64,000 nucleotides of DNA from Subtercola boreus (GCF_003399645.1 NZ_NBXD01000008.1:1-64000), one strand, 5' to 3'. Positions 25,897 through 36,248 are shown, numbered from the stretch's first letter. Made by a program: numbers and translations. Notes: generated by a model not told the origin, from the sequence alone.

Positions 25897-26307
25897 CTAG
25901 TCGCGGGGCGACAGCACGCAGAACTCGTTGCCCTCGGGGTCTGCCAGCACCACCCACGTCTCGTCGGGACCCTGCCCGATCGAGGAGCGGCTCGCACCAC
26001 GCGCCAGCAGGCGCTCCACCTCGGCGGCCTGGTCGTCTCCCGCCCGCGGTGCGAGGTCGATGTGCAGACGGTTCTTCACCGTCTTGCCCTCCGGAACCGG
26101 AACGAACTCGATGGTGGGGCCGGTGTACCCGAGCGTGAATGGTGCGCCGTCTGCGGCGCCCTGGGTCTGGGCGGTCGGCGCGGGAGCGATCTCGACTTCG
26201 TCATCGGACTCGTACTGCACCACCCACCCCAGGGTCTCAGCCCACCACCGCCCCTGCGCAGCGATGTCATGGGAATCGACAATGATGGAGGCCCATTTCA
26301 GCGTCAT
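25897..26307 (-). CDS. VOC-family (glyoxalase-like) protein
   Basis: 136 residues from the ATG at 26307. Two beta-alpha-beta modules: WASIIVDSHDIAAQGRWWAETLGW at the start and WVVLADPEGNEFCVLSP at the end, the usual layout of glyoxalase/bleomycin-resistance (VOC) proteins of the actinobacterial single-domain type. Function cannot be deduced; members include lyases, dioxygenases and antibiotic-binding proteins. The frame is open far upstream (towards 27117), but that part is antisense of the lipoprotein gene and repeats, so it is not used. Confidence 0.85.
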   Translation of the reverse strand: MTLKWASIIVDSHDIAAQGRWWAETLGWVVQYESDDEVEIAPAPTAQTQGAADGAPFTLGYTGPTIEFVPVPEGKTVKNRLHIDLAPRAGDDQAAEVERLLARGASRSSIGQGPDETWVVLADPEGNEFCVLSPRD

Positions 26308-26421
26308 GCTTCCATCTTGGTGACCGGGCGAGCGCCTGTCCACCACCGGCCGCCGGCCTCGGGCTTCCCGCGTCGGCAGGTCAGGCGGAGTTCGCGGTAG
26401 GCAGCTTCCGCGCATTCCGGC

Positions 26422-26498
26422 GTCGACGAGTGTCGCGAGGCCCCGCTCGGGGCGGTGCCCGTCGACCAGTGTCGCGAGGCCCCGCTCGGGGCGGTGCC
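26422..26498. repeat. Two-copy 39-bp tandem repeat with internal hairpins
   Basis: Two 38-bp copies at 26422-26459 and 26461-26498 differ at one base. Each contains GCCCCGCTCGGGGC, a short stem-loop. They follow the 3' end of the leftward DUF3515 gene, so they may act as a double terminator or a mobile palindromic repeat. The rest of 26308-26504 shows nothing else. Confidence 0.75.
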
Positions 26499-26504
26499 GC
26501 CGTC

Positions 26505-27110
26505 TCAGGGGGTCGGGGGAGCGGTCTCGATGACGAACGGGGCCCCGGAATCGGTCGGCACGGTGGGGGCGGGGGTTTCGGTGGCGGGAGTGGGGGTCGA
26601 GGTGGGGTCGGTGTTCGAGGAGTTCGCACCGGTGCCGAGTATCTCGTCGGGGGAGGTGCAGACAGAGGTCTGGGGAACGGCCGCGACGGCGGTCTGCAGG
26701 TCGATCAGGGCGGTCGAAGCCGACACGGCGTTCGAGTCGACGATAACCTGCGTCGCGGGGGAGCGGCCGAAGGTGGTGTAGGTGTACGACGGCTTCTGGG
26801 AGTCGTCTTCCACCCAGTCGATACCGGAGATCCTCACGCAGGGGAGGGTCGTCGGCCCGTACTCCGCGACACCGCAGCGCAGCAGAACGGCGGCGGGCGA
26901 ACCCCAGGCGGCGGTGGCCTGCGCGTTCGTCTCGCGGGACGGTTCGTCGGCGACCGTCGTGGGCAGTCTCACCATGATCTCCGCGCACCCGGGGTTGGTC
27001 GCATCGGCAGCCGGATCGAGGGCGACGGTCGGGGCGCACCCGCTGACGAGGGTGGCCAGAAGCCCGGCGACCAGGGCGCCTGGAAGGAGAACTCGTTTTC
27101 GGTGAAACAT
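26505..27110 (-). CDS. DUF3515-family lipoprotein
   Basis: 201 residues. The signal peptide ends with SGC (Cys25 as lipidation site). The mature part matches DUF3515 in pattern: NPGCAEIMVRLP, AAWGSPAAVLLRCGV, ISGIDWVED, and the end TSVCTSPDEI. Four Cys residues suggest disulfides outside the membrane. A Thr/Pro-rich tail follows (about 165-201). The gene is conserved between ddl and thiL in many Actinobacteria, hinting at an envelope role, but its function is unknown. Divergent from thiL with only 23 bp between the starts. Confidence 0.85.
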   Translation of the reverse strand: MFHRKRVLLPGALVAGLLATLVSGCAPTVALDPAADATNPGCAEIMVRLPTTVADEPSRETNAQATAAWGSPAAVLLRCGVAEYGPTTLPCVRISGIDWVEDDSQKPSYTYTTFGRSPATQVIVDSNAVSASTALIDLQTAVAAVPQTSVCTSPDEILGTGANSSNTDPTSTPTPATETPAPTVPTDSGAPFVIETAPPTP

Positions 27111-27117
27111 CTCTCAC

Positions 27118-27123
27118 AGGTTA
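27118..27123 (-). promoter_or_regulatory. Leaderless -10 box (TAACCT) of the DUF3515 gene
   Basis: TAACCT on the minus strand, 7 nt before the ATG at 27110. It overlaps by 2 bp the -10 box of the divergent thiL gene. Confidence 0.5.
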
Positions 27124-27127
27124 CCGT
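27122..27127 (+). promoter_or_regulatory. Leaderless -10 box (TACCGT) of thiL
   Basis: TACCGT, 6 nt before the GTG at 27134, overlapping the divergent box at 27118-27123. Confidence 0.5.
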
Positions 27128-27133
27128 TGAGCC

Positions 27134-28351
27134 GTGAACACCCGTGGGGCAGACCCTCAGCTTCCCCCTGGCACCCAACCGCCCGAATCGCTGCAGCGTG
27201 AGGGGGAAGTGTCAGGCGCACCGGCCCCCGACACGCTGGGAAGCGTGGGGGAGGTCGAAGCACTGAAGCGGATCTTCCCGCGGCTGCCCTCGGCAACGAC
27301 GGCGATCGTGGGTCCCGGGGACGACTGCGCCGTGGTTGCGGCGCCCGATGGGCGGTTCGTCGTGACGACGGACACGATGATCCATGGGCCCGATTTTCGG
27401 CTCGCGTGGTCGACTCCGCACGATCTCGGCTGGAAGGCCGCGGTCACGAACCTCTCCGACGTCGCCGCGATGGGTGCTGTGCCGACGGGGTTGGTCGTGG
27501 CCATCGCCGCCCCGCCCGGGACGCCTGTCGTGACCCTCGAAGGAATCGCCGACGGACTGCGCGACGCCTGCGCGTCTCTCTCGCCCGGAACCGGCGTTGT
27601 CGGCGGCGACCTCTCGGTATCGAACACCCTCATGATCGCGGTGACCGCATTCGGCGACCTGGGCGGACGATCGCCGGTGCTGCGGTCGGGCGCGCGCCCG
27701 GGCGACCGGGTGGCCGTGGCGGGCGACCTGGGCCTCGCCGGAGCCGGCATCGCGCTGCTGTTCGCCCGGGGGCAGCGCGCCCAGACGGGAAGCGAGACGG
27801 GAAGCGAGACGGGAAGCGCGGCGTCTGCCGAGAGGTCGGAGGGCAGCCCGGCAGACGCCCAGGATCAATCGCGCGGTCGTACCCCCGATGCGGCGCTGGC
27901 GCGGGAGCTCCGTCGCACGCACGCCGCGGTCGTTGAGGCGCAGCTCGCACCGGTCTCGCCGCTCGGGGCCGGGCCGGCCGCCGCCGATGCTGGCGCCACC
28001 GCCATGCTCGACGTCTCTGACGGGCTGGTGCTCGACGGCGGGCGGATCGCCGAGGCGAGCGGATGTTCTCTCGAGTTCTTTCATGAGGCCATCGAACGCG
28101 AGGCAGAGGCCCTGCGAGAGCTCGACGGCTCGATCGGTGGAGAAGCCGTCGATTTCGTGCTGTGTGGAGGAGAGGACCATGCTCTTCTCGCGACGTTCCC
28201 CGCCGGGTGCGGTGTGCCGCACGGATTCCGCGTGGTCGGTGTGGTTCGCGAGCGGGCCGAGGGGCATCCGTTGGTCACCGTCGGCGGCCGGGCCTATGCG
28301 AGGCCAGGCGGTTGGGATCCGTTCGACGACTGGAACGGCGCAGCCGGCTGA
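27134..28351 (+). CDS. thiL: Thiamine-monophosphate kinase
   Basis: 405 residues, longer than the usual 320-330. GTG start. Signatures: IVGPGDDCAVVAAPDGRFVVTTDTM, VTNLSDVAAMGAVPTG, VVGGDLSVSNTLMIAVTAFG and MLDVSDGLVLDGGRIA. It phosphorylates thiamine phosphate to the active diphosphate. The extra length comes from an N-terminal leader and an insertion near residues 215-255 that is Gly/Ser/Glu/Thr-rich (GSETGSETGS) and encoded by a 12-bp repeat. The insertion lies between the kinase halves and may be a surface loop. Confidence 0.93.
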   Translation: MNTRGADPQLPPGTQPPESLQREGEVSGAPAPDTLGSVGEVEALKRIFPRLPSATTAIVGPGDDCAVVAAPDGRFVVTTDTMIHGPDFRLAWSTPHDLGWKAAVTNLSDVAAMGAVPTGLVVAIAAPPGTPVVTLEGIADGLRDACASLSPGTGVVGGDLSVSNTLMIAVTAFGDLGGRSPVLRSGARPGDRVAVAGDLGLAGAGIALLFARGQRAQTGSETGSETGSAASAERSEGSPADAQDQSRGRTPDAALARELRRTHAAVVEAQLAPVSPLGAGPAAADAGATAMLDVSDGLVLDGGRIAEASGCSLEFFHEAIEREAEALRELDGSIGGEAVDFVLCGGEDHALLATFPAGCGVPHGFRVVGVVRERAEGHPLVTVGGRAYARPGGWDPFDDWNGAAG

Positions 28352-28396
28352 GTCAGAACGGCCGCGCCCGGCGAACCGGGGCGGCCGTTCTGACTC
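28350..28396. terminator. Hairpin terminator between thiL and the MFS gene
   Basis: Arms GAGTCAGAACGGCCGC and GCGGCCGTTCTGACTC, extended inward by CCCGG/CCGGG around a CGAA loop. It overlaps the thiL stop codon and separates convergent genes. Confidence 0.85.
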
Positions 28397-28405
28397 GACG
28401 GGTTG

Positions 28406-30156
28406 TCAGCGAGCGGGAGTCACCACGTCATCCGTAACTGCCTCGCCGTCGGCGAGCCGAACGTGGGACCCTCCGTCGATCTCGAGCGACTGCGCGAGCA
28501 CCTCGGCCCGCGAGGCCGACCCGGCCGCCACACTCGCAGCACCCGCAACACCCGCGGCATCCGACCCGGCAGAAGCACCCGGGCCGGCCGCAGCACCCGA
28601 CCCGGCCGCAGCAGGCGCCGCATCCCGGTCGAGCGTCGTTGCCAGCGGCTTCTCCTTCACGAACACCAGCAGTACCGTCGCCCCCAGAACCAGCGGCACC
28701 ATGTAGAGGAACACCGGCGTCAGAGCATCGTTGTAGGCGCCGACGATGACCTCGCGTATGGCGTCGGGGAGACTGCGCACCAGGTCAGGTGTGAACGAGT
28801 TGCTGCCGCCGGCCGTACCCGATCCGGCGGGCAGACGCTCGGCGAGCAGCGATGTCAGATTGGCGACGAACAGCGACCCGACGACAGCAGAGCCGAGCGA
28901 GGCACCGATCTGGCGGAAGTAGTTGTTCGACGCAGTCGCCGTTCCGACCTCGCGGAGCGGGAACGAGTTCTGCACGATGAGGATCAGGATCTGCATGCAC
29001 ATACCGAGCCCGACGCCCATCACGGCGAGGTAGGCGCAGATGATCCACACGGGCATCCCGGCGGTCATGGTCGACAGCAGCAGCAGAGCGACAGCAGTGA
29101 TGACCGTACCGATGATGGGGAGGAACTTGTAGTGACCCGTGCGGCTGACCAGCTGGCCCGAGCCGATCGACGTGATAAGAAGGCCCGCCATCAGCGGAAT
29201 CAGCAGCAGCCCGGCCTGGGTCGCATTCGCGCCGGTCACCATCTGCAGGTAGGTGGGCAGGTAGGCGAGGGCGCCGAACATCGCGACGCCGATGATGAGG
29301 CCGGCAATCGTCGTCAGGTTGAAGTTGCGGTCTTTGAACAGGTGCGGCGGCATGATCGGTTCGACAGCGCGACGCTCGACGAAGATGAACCCGAGAGCGG
29401 CGACGACCGTACCGGCGATCAGCCCGATGATGATGGGTGAATCCCAGTCGTAGGTGTTGCCGCCCCAGGTCGTGGTGAGCACAAGGCCGGTCGAGGCGAA
29501 CGCCAGCAGGATCATACCGGCGAAGTCGATGCGCGGCTTGGCCTCGGAGCCCTTCGGCAGGTGCAGGAACATCACGGCTGACAGGATGGCCAGGATGCCG
29601 AGCGGGATGTTCATCCAGAAGCCCCAGCGCCAGCCGGGCCCTTCAGTGAACCAGCCCCCGAGCAGAGGCCCGGCGACGGATGACAGGGCGAACACGCCGC
29701 CCATGATTCCCATGTACTTGCCGCGCTCGCGTGCCGGAACGACGTCGGCGATGATGGCCTGCGACAGGATCATCAACCCGCCGCCGCCCAGGCCCTGGAT
29801 GGCGCGGCCGGCGATGAGCTGGCCCATGTCGGGCGCCAGCCCGCCGACGACAGAGCCGCCGATGAAGAGGCTGATCGCCGCGATGAACAGGCCCTTTCGG
29901 CCGATCAGGTCGCCGAGCTTGCCGTAGACGGGCAGCATGATCGTGGAGGCGAGGATGTAGGCGGTGGTGACCCACAGCATGTACTGCACGCCGTTGAGCT
30001 CGCCGACGATGGTCGGCAGCGCTGTGCTGAAGATGGTCTGGTCGAGCGACGCCAGCAGCATCGTCACCATCAGGCCGGCGAACACCAGCAGGATGTTGCG
30101 TTTCGTGGCCGCGTCGGCCGCAGGGGCTGCGGCGACTTTCGGCGAGGTTGTGACTG

Positions 30157-30160
<4 letters not shown>
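28406..30160 (-). CDS. MFS drug exporter, DHA2 (14-TM) family
   Basis: 584 residues with about 14 hydrophobic segments. Motif A is GKLGDLIGRKGLF. The N-terminal segment has LDQTIFSTALPTIVGEL, and ALSSVAGPLLGGWFTE matches the antiporter motif C region; these mark the DHA2 (EmrB/QacA) exporter family. It should expel hydrophobic drugs or metabolites in exchange for protons. The C-terminal tail (about 515-575) is Ala/Gly-rich. It is cotranscribed with, and overlaps by 4 bp, an upstream TetR gene. Confidence 0.93.
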
Positions 30161-30831
<671 letters not shown>

Positions 30832-30838
30832 AGCTGCA

Positions 30839-30880
30839 ATATTACGCTTCGTGCAAAGTTACGCAAGTGCAATTTTGCGT
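30839..30880 (-). promoter_or_regulatory. Promoter and candidate TetR operator
   Basis: TAATAT (30839-30844, minus strand) is 7 nt before the TetR ATG. Overlapping it on the plus strand are TTACGC-TTC-GTGCAA (30842-30856) and TTACGC-AA-GTGCAA (30859-30872), then ACGCAA-N8-TTGCGT (30861-30880), a perfect inverted repeat. These are likely binding sites for autorepression. Confidence 0.55.
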
Positions 30881-30889
30881 TTTCTGCAG

Positions 30890-31456
30890 TTATTCGGCGG
30901 TGGTCAACCACCACAGGGTCGTCTCGCCGTAGTCCTTCCGGCGTTCGAGCTCGAGTGTCGGCGGCAGAGACGGCTCCGGGGAGCGCGATGTGCGTTCGAC
31001 CACGATGACCGCACCGGGTGTGACGCGGGAGCCGAGCATCCGGAGCCCGTCTGCCAGTTCCGCCTCCGACAGGTCGTAGGGCGGGTCGACGAAGACCACG
31101 TCGAAGGTCGAAACGGTGCTGGCGAGAAAGGCGGCGACCGTCTGCGTCGCGACACGGATGCGCGGCTTGCTGCCCGAGGCGGCCTTCAGGATGACCGCCA
31201 CATTGTTCTTCGCGACGCGCGCAGCCCCGGGGTTCTTCTCCACGAGGGTCACCTCCGCGGCTCCGCGGCTGGCGGCCTCGAGGCCGAGGGCACCGGATCC
31301 GGCGTAGAGGTCGAGCACAGCGGAGCCACCGACGAGTCCGCGGGCGTCGAGTGCGGAGAAGATGGCCTCCCGAACCCGGTCGCTGGTCGGGCGGGTGCCG
31401 GTCGGGGGAACAGCCAGCCGCTGGGACCCGGCGAACCCGGCGATGATGCGCGTCAT
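30890..31456 (-). CDS. rsmD: 16S rRNA (guanine(966)-N2)-methyltransferase
   Basis: 188 residues, normal length. Methyltransferase motif I is VLDLYAGSGALGLEAASRGA; the catalytic motif IV is VVFVDPPYDL. The N-terminus RIIAGFAGSQRLAVPPTGTRPTSDRVREAIF is diagnostic for RsmD. It uses SAM to methylate G966 of 16S rRNA. Divergent from recG, a gene order common in Actinobacteria. A TACAGT box lies 7 nt before the ATG. Confidence 0.95.
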   Translation of the reverse strand: MTRIIAGFAGSQRLAVPPTGTRPTSDRVREAIFSALDARGLVGGSAVLDLYAGSGALGLEAASRGAAEVTLVEKNPGAARVAKNNVAVILKAASGSKPRIRVATQTVAAFLASTVSTFDVVFVDPPYDLSEAELADGLRMLGSRVTPGAVIVVERTSRSPEPSLPPTLELERRKDYGETTLWWLTTAE

Positions 31457-31463
31457 CTACGAA

Positions 31464-31469
31464 ACTGTA
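31464..31469 (-). promoter_or_regulatory. Leaderless -10 box (TACAGT) of rsmD
   Basis: TACAGT on the minus strand, 7 nt before the ATG at 31456. Confidence 0.5.
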
Positions 31470-31537
31470 GCGTTCGGCTGCTCGGGTATCTCTCCACAGC
31501 CCGGCCCCGAGAGGCTCGAACGGCAATGCCCGACGCC

Positions 31538-31543
31538 TAGAAT
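31538..31543 (+). promoter_or_regulatory. Leaderless -10 box (TAGAAT) of recG
   Basis: TAGAAT, 7 nt before the ATG at 31551. It supports this start over the longer upstream frame. Confidence 0.55.
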
Positions 31544-31550
31544 CGGGCAT

Positions 31551-33842
31551 ATGAATGCTTCGGCGGTGCCTGCAAAGCGCAGCGCCTCGGCGGCTGCGGC
31601 CGCCCTGGCCGCTCCGCATGCCGTCGACATCGCCTCGGCCCCCGGGGCGCCCGCCGTTCCCGCGGGCAGCGTCACTCTCGACCAGAAGGTGTCGAGCGTC
31701 GTGGGCGGCCGCACTGCCGCCGCACTGCAGAAGGCGTTCGGCATCGTCACGGTCGCCGACATGCTCGCGCACTATCCGAGGCGGTATGCCCGGCGCGGTG
31801 AGCTGACGGCGCTCGGCGAGCTGCCCGTCAACGAGACGGTCACGATCGTGGCCGAGGTGCGCAGGGTCAGCGAGCGCAGCATGAAGGCCAAGCGCGGATC
31901 GATCCTCGAGGTGTCGATCTCCGATGGCCACGGCATCCTGACACTCACCTTCTTCAACCAGTCGTGGCGTGCGCGGGAGCTCGTGCCGGGGGCGCGGGGC
32001 ATCTTTGCGGGCAAGGTCTCCGACTATCGCGGCGCCCTGCAGCTGGCCCACCCCGACTACGAGCTCTTCGACGACCTGGCACTCGACACCGGTTCGGCGT
32101 CGGCGAAGAAGTGGGCCGAGATGCCCATTCCGATCTACCCGGCGAGCGGCAGCATGGCGAGCTGGCAGGTGCAGAAGTGCATGGGCCTGGTACTGGATGC
32201 GCTGGGCTGGGTCGGCGATCCTGTTCCCTCCGCGGTGCGGGCCGAGCGCGGGTTGATGGACTTCAGCGCCGCTCTCGAGCTGGTGCACCGCCCACAGAAA
32301 GACAGCGACTGGAAGCGGGCGAGGGATGCCCTGCGGTACCAGGAGGCATTCGTGCTGCAGATGGCGCTGCTCGAGCAGCGCCGGGCCGCGCATGCTCTGA
32401 AGGCCACACCACGGGTGCCGAAACCGGGCGGCTACCTCGACCGGTTCGACCGCGCTTTGGCTTTCGAGCTCACGGGAGACCAGCAGCTGGTCGGCAGTGA
32501 GATCAGTGCAGACCTGGCACGGGACGAACCGATGAACCGCCTCGTGCAGGGCGAGGTGGGCTCGGGCAAGACTCTGGTGGCGCTTCGGGCGATGCTCGCC
32601 GTGGCCGACTCCGGCGGGCAGTCGGCGCTGCTCGCGCCCACGGAGGTGCTCGCCGCCCAGCACCTGCGTTCCCTCGTGCGCGTGCTCGGCCCCGACCTCG
32701 CCGCCGAACTCGTTCCGACTCTGCACACCGGCCAGCTGCCGGTGGCGGCCAAGCGCAAGGCGCTGCTTCGCATGGTGTCGGGGCAGGCGCAGATCGTCAT
32801 CGGCACCCACGCACTGCTGAGCGACACCGTGCAGTTCTACGACCTGGGACTTGTCGTGGTGGACGAGCAGCACCGCTTCGGTGTGGAGCAGCGCGAGACG
32901 CTGCGCAAGAAGGGCGCGCAGCCGCCGCATGTGCTGGTGCTCACCGCCACACCGATTCCGCGAACGGTCGCCATGACCGTGTTCGGCGACCTCGACATCT
33001 CGACCATCGCCGAGCTGCCTGCCGGCCGGCAGGGTATCTCGAGCTTCGTGGTGCCGCTCGCCGAGAAGCCCGGGTGGGTCGGCCGTATCTGGGAGCGCAC
33101 CGCAGAAGAGCTTGCCCAGGGGCGGCAGGCGTTCGTCGTCTGCCCGGCCATCGAGCCCACGGTGGCCGAGCCCGCCGACGCGGGTGGTGGCAGCGACGGC
33201 CCCGACGACGATGGCACGCCCGCACGCCCGCTGTCGGCGGTGTCGACCGTGTTGGCCGAGCTGCGCGCCAATCCGCAGCTCGCCGGCCGGCGCATCGAGC
33301 CGCTGCACGGGCGCATGACCAGCGACGAGAAAGACCAGGCCATGCAGGCCTTCGCCGCAGGTGAGATCGACGTGCTGGTCGCGACCACGGTCATCGAGGT
33401 CGGCGTCGACGTGCCCAATGCATCCACGATGGTGGTTCTGGATGCCGAACGCTTCGGAGTCTCGCAACTCCACCAGCTGCGCGGTCGGGTGGGGCGCGGC
33501 AGCGTGCCGGGTCTCTGCCTGCTCGTCACCCACGCCGAGCCCGAGACGCTCGCACGGGAGCGGGTGGATGCCGTGGCCTCCACGCTCGACGGTTTCGAGC
33601 TGGCCCAGATCGACCTCGAGCTCCGCCGCGAGGGCAATGTGCTGGGCAGCAACCAGTCCGGTGGCCGCTCCTCGCTCCGGCTGCTGACCGTGGTCAGCGA
33701 CGGCGACCTCATCGGCGAGGCGAGGCAGGCGGCGGCGGAGGTTCTCGAGGCCGATCCGGGGCTCGCCGGGCATCCGGAGCTGCGGGATGCGCTGGCGCGC
33801 CGACTCGATGAGAACGACAGGGCGTTCCTGGAGAAGAGCTGA
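31551..33842 (+). CDS. recG: ATP-dependent DNA helicase RecG
   Basis: 763 residues from the ATG at 31551. An N-terminal Ala-rich head of about 40 residues is followed by the OB-fold wedge domain (ISDGHGILTLTFFNQSWRA). Helicase motif I is LVQGEVGSGKTLVALRAM (near residue 336), motif II is VVVDEQHRFGVEQR (DEQH box), motif III LTATPIPRT, and motif VI QLRGRVGRG. It remodels stalled replication forks and Holliday junctions. A Gly/Asp-rich insertion (ADAGGGSDGPDDDGTPARP) sits between motifs III and IV. Confidence 0.96.
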   Translation: MNASAVPAKRSASAAAAALAAPHAVDIASAPGAPAVPAGSVTLDQKVSSVVGGRTAAALQKAFGIVTVADMLAHYPRRYARRGELTALGELPVNETVTIVAEVRRVSERSMKAKRGSILEVSISDGHGILTLTFFNQSWRARELVPGARGIFAGKVSDYRGALQLAHPDYELFDDLALDTGSASAKKWAEMPIPIYPASGSMASWQVQKCMGLVLDALGWVGDPVPSAVRAERGLMDFSAALELVHRPQKDSDWKRARDALRYQEAFVLQMALLEQRRAAHALKATPRVPKPGGYLDRFDRALAFELTGDQQLVGSEISADLARDEPMNRLVQGEVGSGKTLVALRAMLAVADSGGQSALLAPTEVLAAQHLRSLVRVLGPDLAAELVPTLHTGQLPVAAKRKALLRMVSGQAQIVIGTHALLSDTVQFYDLGLVVVDEQHRFGVEQRETLRKKGAQPPHVLVLTATPIPRTVAMTVFGDLDISTIAELPAGRQGISSFVVPLAEKPGWVGRIWERTAEELAQGRQAFVVCPAIEPTVAEPADAGGGSDGPDDDGTPARPLSAVSTVLAELRANPQLAGRRIEPLHGRMTSDEKDQAMQAFAAGEIDVLVATTVIEVGVDVPNASTMVVLDAERFGVSQLHQLRGRVGRGSVPGLCLLVTHAEPETLARERVDAVASTLDGFELAQIDLELRREGNVLGSNQSGGRSSLRLLTVVSDGDLIGEARQAAAEVLEADPGLAGHPELRDALARRLDENDRAFLEKS

Positions 33843-33889
33843 GCGGCTGCTCAGCGGGCGCCCTGCGCCGCATGCTCTTTCGGTCTTGG

Positions 33890-33895
33890 TAGCCT
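33890..33895 (+). promoter_or_regulatory. Leaderless -10 box (TAGCCT) of coaD
   Basis: TAGCCT, 6 nt before the ATG at 33902. Confidence 0.55.
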
Positions 33896-33901
33896 GATGC
33901 C

Positions 33902-34387
33902 ATGAGCGCCATCGCGGTTGTGCCAGGTTCGTTCGACCCCGTGACCCACGGTCACCTCGATGTGATCGGCCGGGCGGCCGGTATCTTCGACGAGGTGCAC
34001 GTGCTCGTCGTACACAACCCCGACAAAGCGGCCCTGCTGCCGATCGCCCAGCGCGTCTCGCTCATCCAGCAGGCCGTCGTCGAGGCCGGCCTGCCCGACA
34101 ACATCGTCGTCACTTCGTGGAGCGTCGGCCTGCTCGTCGACTACTGCGTCGAGGTCGGCGCGAAAGTGCTGGTCAAGGGCATCCGGTCGCAGGTCGACGT
34201 CGCCTACGAGACGCCGATGGCGATCGTGAACCGCAACCTCTCGGGCGTCGAGACCGTGTTCCTGCTGCCCGACCCGGCCCACGCCCACGTCTCCAGCTCA
34301 CTCGTGCGCCAGGTCGCGGGGCTCGGCGGCGACATCTCGCCCTACGTGCCGGCCGCCGTCGCGGCCTTCCTCCAGTCCACCTCCTAG
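33902..34387 (+). CDS. coaD: Phosphopantetheine adenylyltransferase
   Basis: 161 residues, the family norm. The nucleotidyltransferase site is [19 protein letters not shown] (contains TxGH); other signatures are [22 protein letters not shown] and [11 protein letters not shown] (the ISSTxVR-type loop). It makes dephospho-CoA from phosphopantetheine and ATP. Monocistronic, with a leaderless promoter. In many relatives the DUF177-rpmF-rnc block follows directly; here it is 18.7 kb further right. Confidence 0.96.
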   Translation: MSAIAVVPGSFDPVTHGHLDVIGRAAGIFDEVHVLVVHNPDKAALLPIAQRVSLIQQAVVEAGLPDNIVVTSWSVGLLVDYCVEVGAKVLVKGIRSQVDVAYETPMAIVNRNLSGVETVFLLPDPAHAHVSSSLVRQVAGLGGDISPYVPAAVAAFLQSTS

Positions 34388-34438
34388 CCCGCCCGGGCCT
34401 TCGCCCTCTTCGGCGGCCGGAGGTGGGAGGATGGAGAC

Positions 34439-35440
34439 ATGAGTGACCTCTCCATCGGCTATGCCGCAATGCTCGAGCAGTTCCACCCCACCGAGGCCGT
34501 GCGGCTGTCGGCCCTCGCCGAGCAGCACGGGTTCTCGGGTGTCATGGCCGCCGACCACTTTCAGCCGTGGGTGCCGCAGCAGGGCCAGAGTTCGTTCGTC
34601 TGGAATGTGCTGGCCGCCGTCGGTGAGCGCACGAAAGGCGACTTCGGCCCCGGCGTGACGGCGCCCACCTTCCGCTGGCACCCCGCGATGGTCGCCCAGG
34701 CCTCCGCCACGATGGCCGCGATGTACCCGGGCCGGCACTGGCTGGGTCTCGGGTCGGGCGAAGCACTCAACGAGCACATCGTCAGCCAGTACTGGCCCGA
34801 GACGCCCGAGCGCATCAACCGCATGTTCGAGGCCATCGAGATCATCAACAAGCTCTTCACCGCCTCCCTCGCCGGCAAAGACGTCAAGCACCGCGGCGAG
34901 TTCTACAAACTCGAATCGACCCGCCTGTGGACCATGCCCGAGGTGCCGCCCGAGATCCTCGTCGCGACGGCCGGCCCGGTGACCGCCAAGCGTGCGGGCA
35001 AATTCACCGACGGGCTCATCACCGTGGGTGCCCCGCTCGAGAAGATCGACGGGCTCTTCAAGAAGTTCGACGAGGGCGCCCGAGAGGTCGGCAAGAACCC
35101 CGATGACATGCCGAAGGTGCTGCAGTTGCACATGTCGTGGGCGCCAACCCATGAAGAAGCATTGACCAACGCCATGGTCGAGTGGCCGAACGGCGGAATG
35201 AAGTTCCCGAAGGCTGACATCCGCTCGCCCTTCGAGTTCGAGCAGATGGCCAAGCTCGTGCGCCCCGAAGACTTCGAGGGCCGCATGATCATCGACAGCG
35301 ACCCCGATGTGCACCGCGAGTACATCCAGCGTTTCGTCGATCTCGGCTTCGACCGCATCTACCTGCACAACGTCGGCCGCAACCAGGCCGAGTGGATCGA
35401 GGTCTTCGGGCGCGACGTTCTGCCGAAGCTCAAGCGCTGA
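34439..35440 (+). CDS. F420-type LLM oxidoreductase (TIGR03557/Fgd-like family)
   Basis: 333 residues, preceded by a GGAGGATGG site. Luciferase-like TIM-barrel protein. The pattern [62 protein letters not shown] and [10 protein letters not shown] parallels F420-dependent glucose-6-phosphate dehydrogenase, especially the DHFQPW cofactor-site motif. Whether the substrate is glucose-6-phosphate cannot be told. Such an enzyme could produce F420H2. It lies just before cofE, the next gene starting 1 bp after its stop, so it belongs to the F420 gene group. Confidence 0.85.
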   Translation: MSDLSIGYAAMLEQFHPTEAVRLSALAEQHGFSGVMAADHFQPWVPQQGQSSFVWNVLAAVGERTKGDFGPGVTAPTFRWHPAMVAQASATMAAMYPGRHWLGLGSGEALNEHIVSQYWPETPERINRMFEAIEIINKLFTASLAGKDVKHRGEFYKLESTRLWTMPEVPPEILVATAGPVTAKRAGKFTDGLITVGAPLEKIDGLFKKFDEGAREVGKNPDDMPKVLQLHMSWAPTHEEALTNAMVEWPNGGMKFPKADIRSPFEFEQMAKLVRPEDFEGRMIIDSDPDVHREYIQRFVDLGFDRIYLHNVGRNQAEWIEVFGRDVLPKLKR

Positions 35441-35441
35441 C

Positions 35442-36248
35442 GTGACCGAACTCCACGCCTATGCCCTCGGCGGCATGCGCGAGGTCGTGGCCGGCGACCG
35501 GCTCGACGAGCTGATCGCCGCCGCGCTCGCCGAACAGGGTCTGCAGGTGCGAGACGGCGACATCCTGGTCGTGACCAGCAAGATCGTCTCGAAGGCCGAA
35601 GGCCGTACCGTGCGAGCGGATGATCGGGAGGCCGCCATCACCGACGAGACCGTGCGCGTGGTGGCGACTCGCGCCCATCCCGGCGGTGTGACGCGCATCG
35701 TCGAGAACCGCCTGGGTATCGTGCAGGCCGCCGCCGGGGTGGATGCGAGCAACACCCCCGTCGGCACCGTTCTGCTGCTGCCTGTCGACCCCGATGCTTC
35801 GGCCCGGCAGCTCGCCGCACACCTGCGCGAACGGCTCGGTGTGCGGGTGGGCATCCTGATCTCCGACACTCTCGGTCGAGCCTGGCGGGAGGGTCAGACC
35901 GACCAGGCAATCGGGTCGGCGGGCGTGCGCGTCGTCGATGACCTCCGCGGCGGAGTCGACACCTTCGGGCAGACGCTCGAGGTCACCCAGATGGCCGTGG
36001 CCGACGAGATCGCCTCGGCCGCCGACCTGGTGAAGGGCAAGGCGAGCGGGATGCCCGTGGCACTCCTTCGCGGGCTGTCGCACCTGGTCGTCGAGACTCT
36101 CGAGACGCCTGCCCGCGCCCTGACCCGCACGGGCCCGACCGACATGTTCCGGCTGGGTTCCGACGAGGCACACGCCGAGGGGCACGCGGAGGGCTACGCG
36201 GAGGGTTTCGAGGCCGGGTACCTCGCGGGCCTGGCCGCGATGCCGTGA
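35442..36248 (+). CDS. cofE: Coenzyme F420-0:L-glutamate ligase (stand-alone CofE)
   Basis: 268 residues from GTG 35442. It matches CofE and the N-terminal half of Fbi[64 protein letters not shown]. It adds gamma-linked glutamates to F420-0 with GTP. Mycobacterial FbiB carries a C-terminal nitroreductase-like domain of about 200 residues that reduces dehydro-F420-0; that domain is absent here. The C-terminus instead has a short [16 protein letters not shown] repeat. Overlaps cofC by 4 bp. Confidence 0.92.
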   Translation: MTELHAYALGGMREVVAGDRLDELIAAALAEQGLQVRDGDILVVTSKIVSKAEGRTVRADDREAAITDETVRVVATRAHPGGVTRIVENRLGIVQAAAGVDASNTPVGTVLLLPVDPDASARQLAAHLRERLGVRVGILISDTLGRAWREGQTDQAIGSAGVRVVDDLRGGVDTFGQTLEVTQMAVADEIASAADLVKGKASGMPVALLRGLSHLVVETLETPARALTRTGPTDMFRLGSDEAHAEGHAEGYAEGFEAGYLAGLAAMP

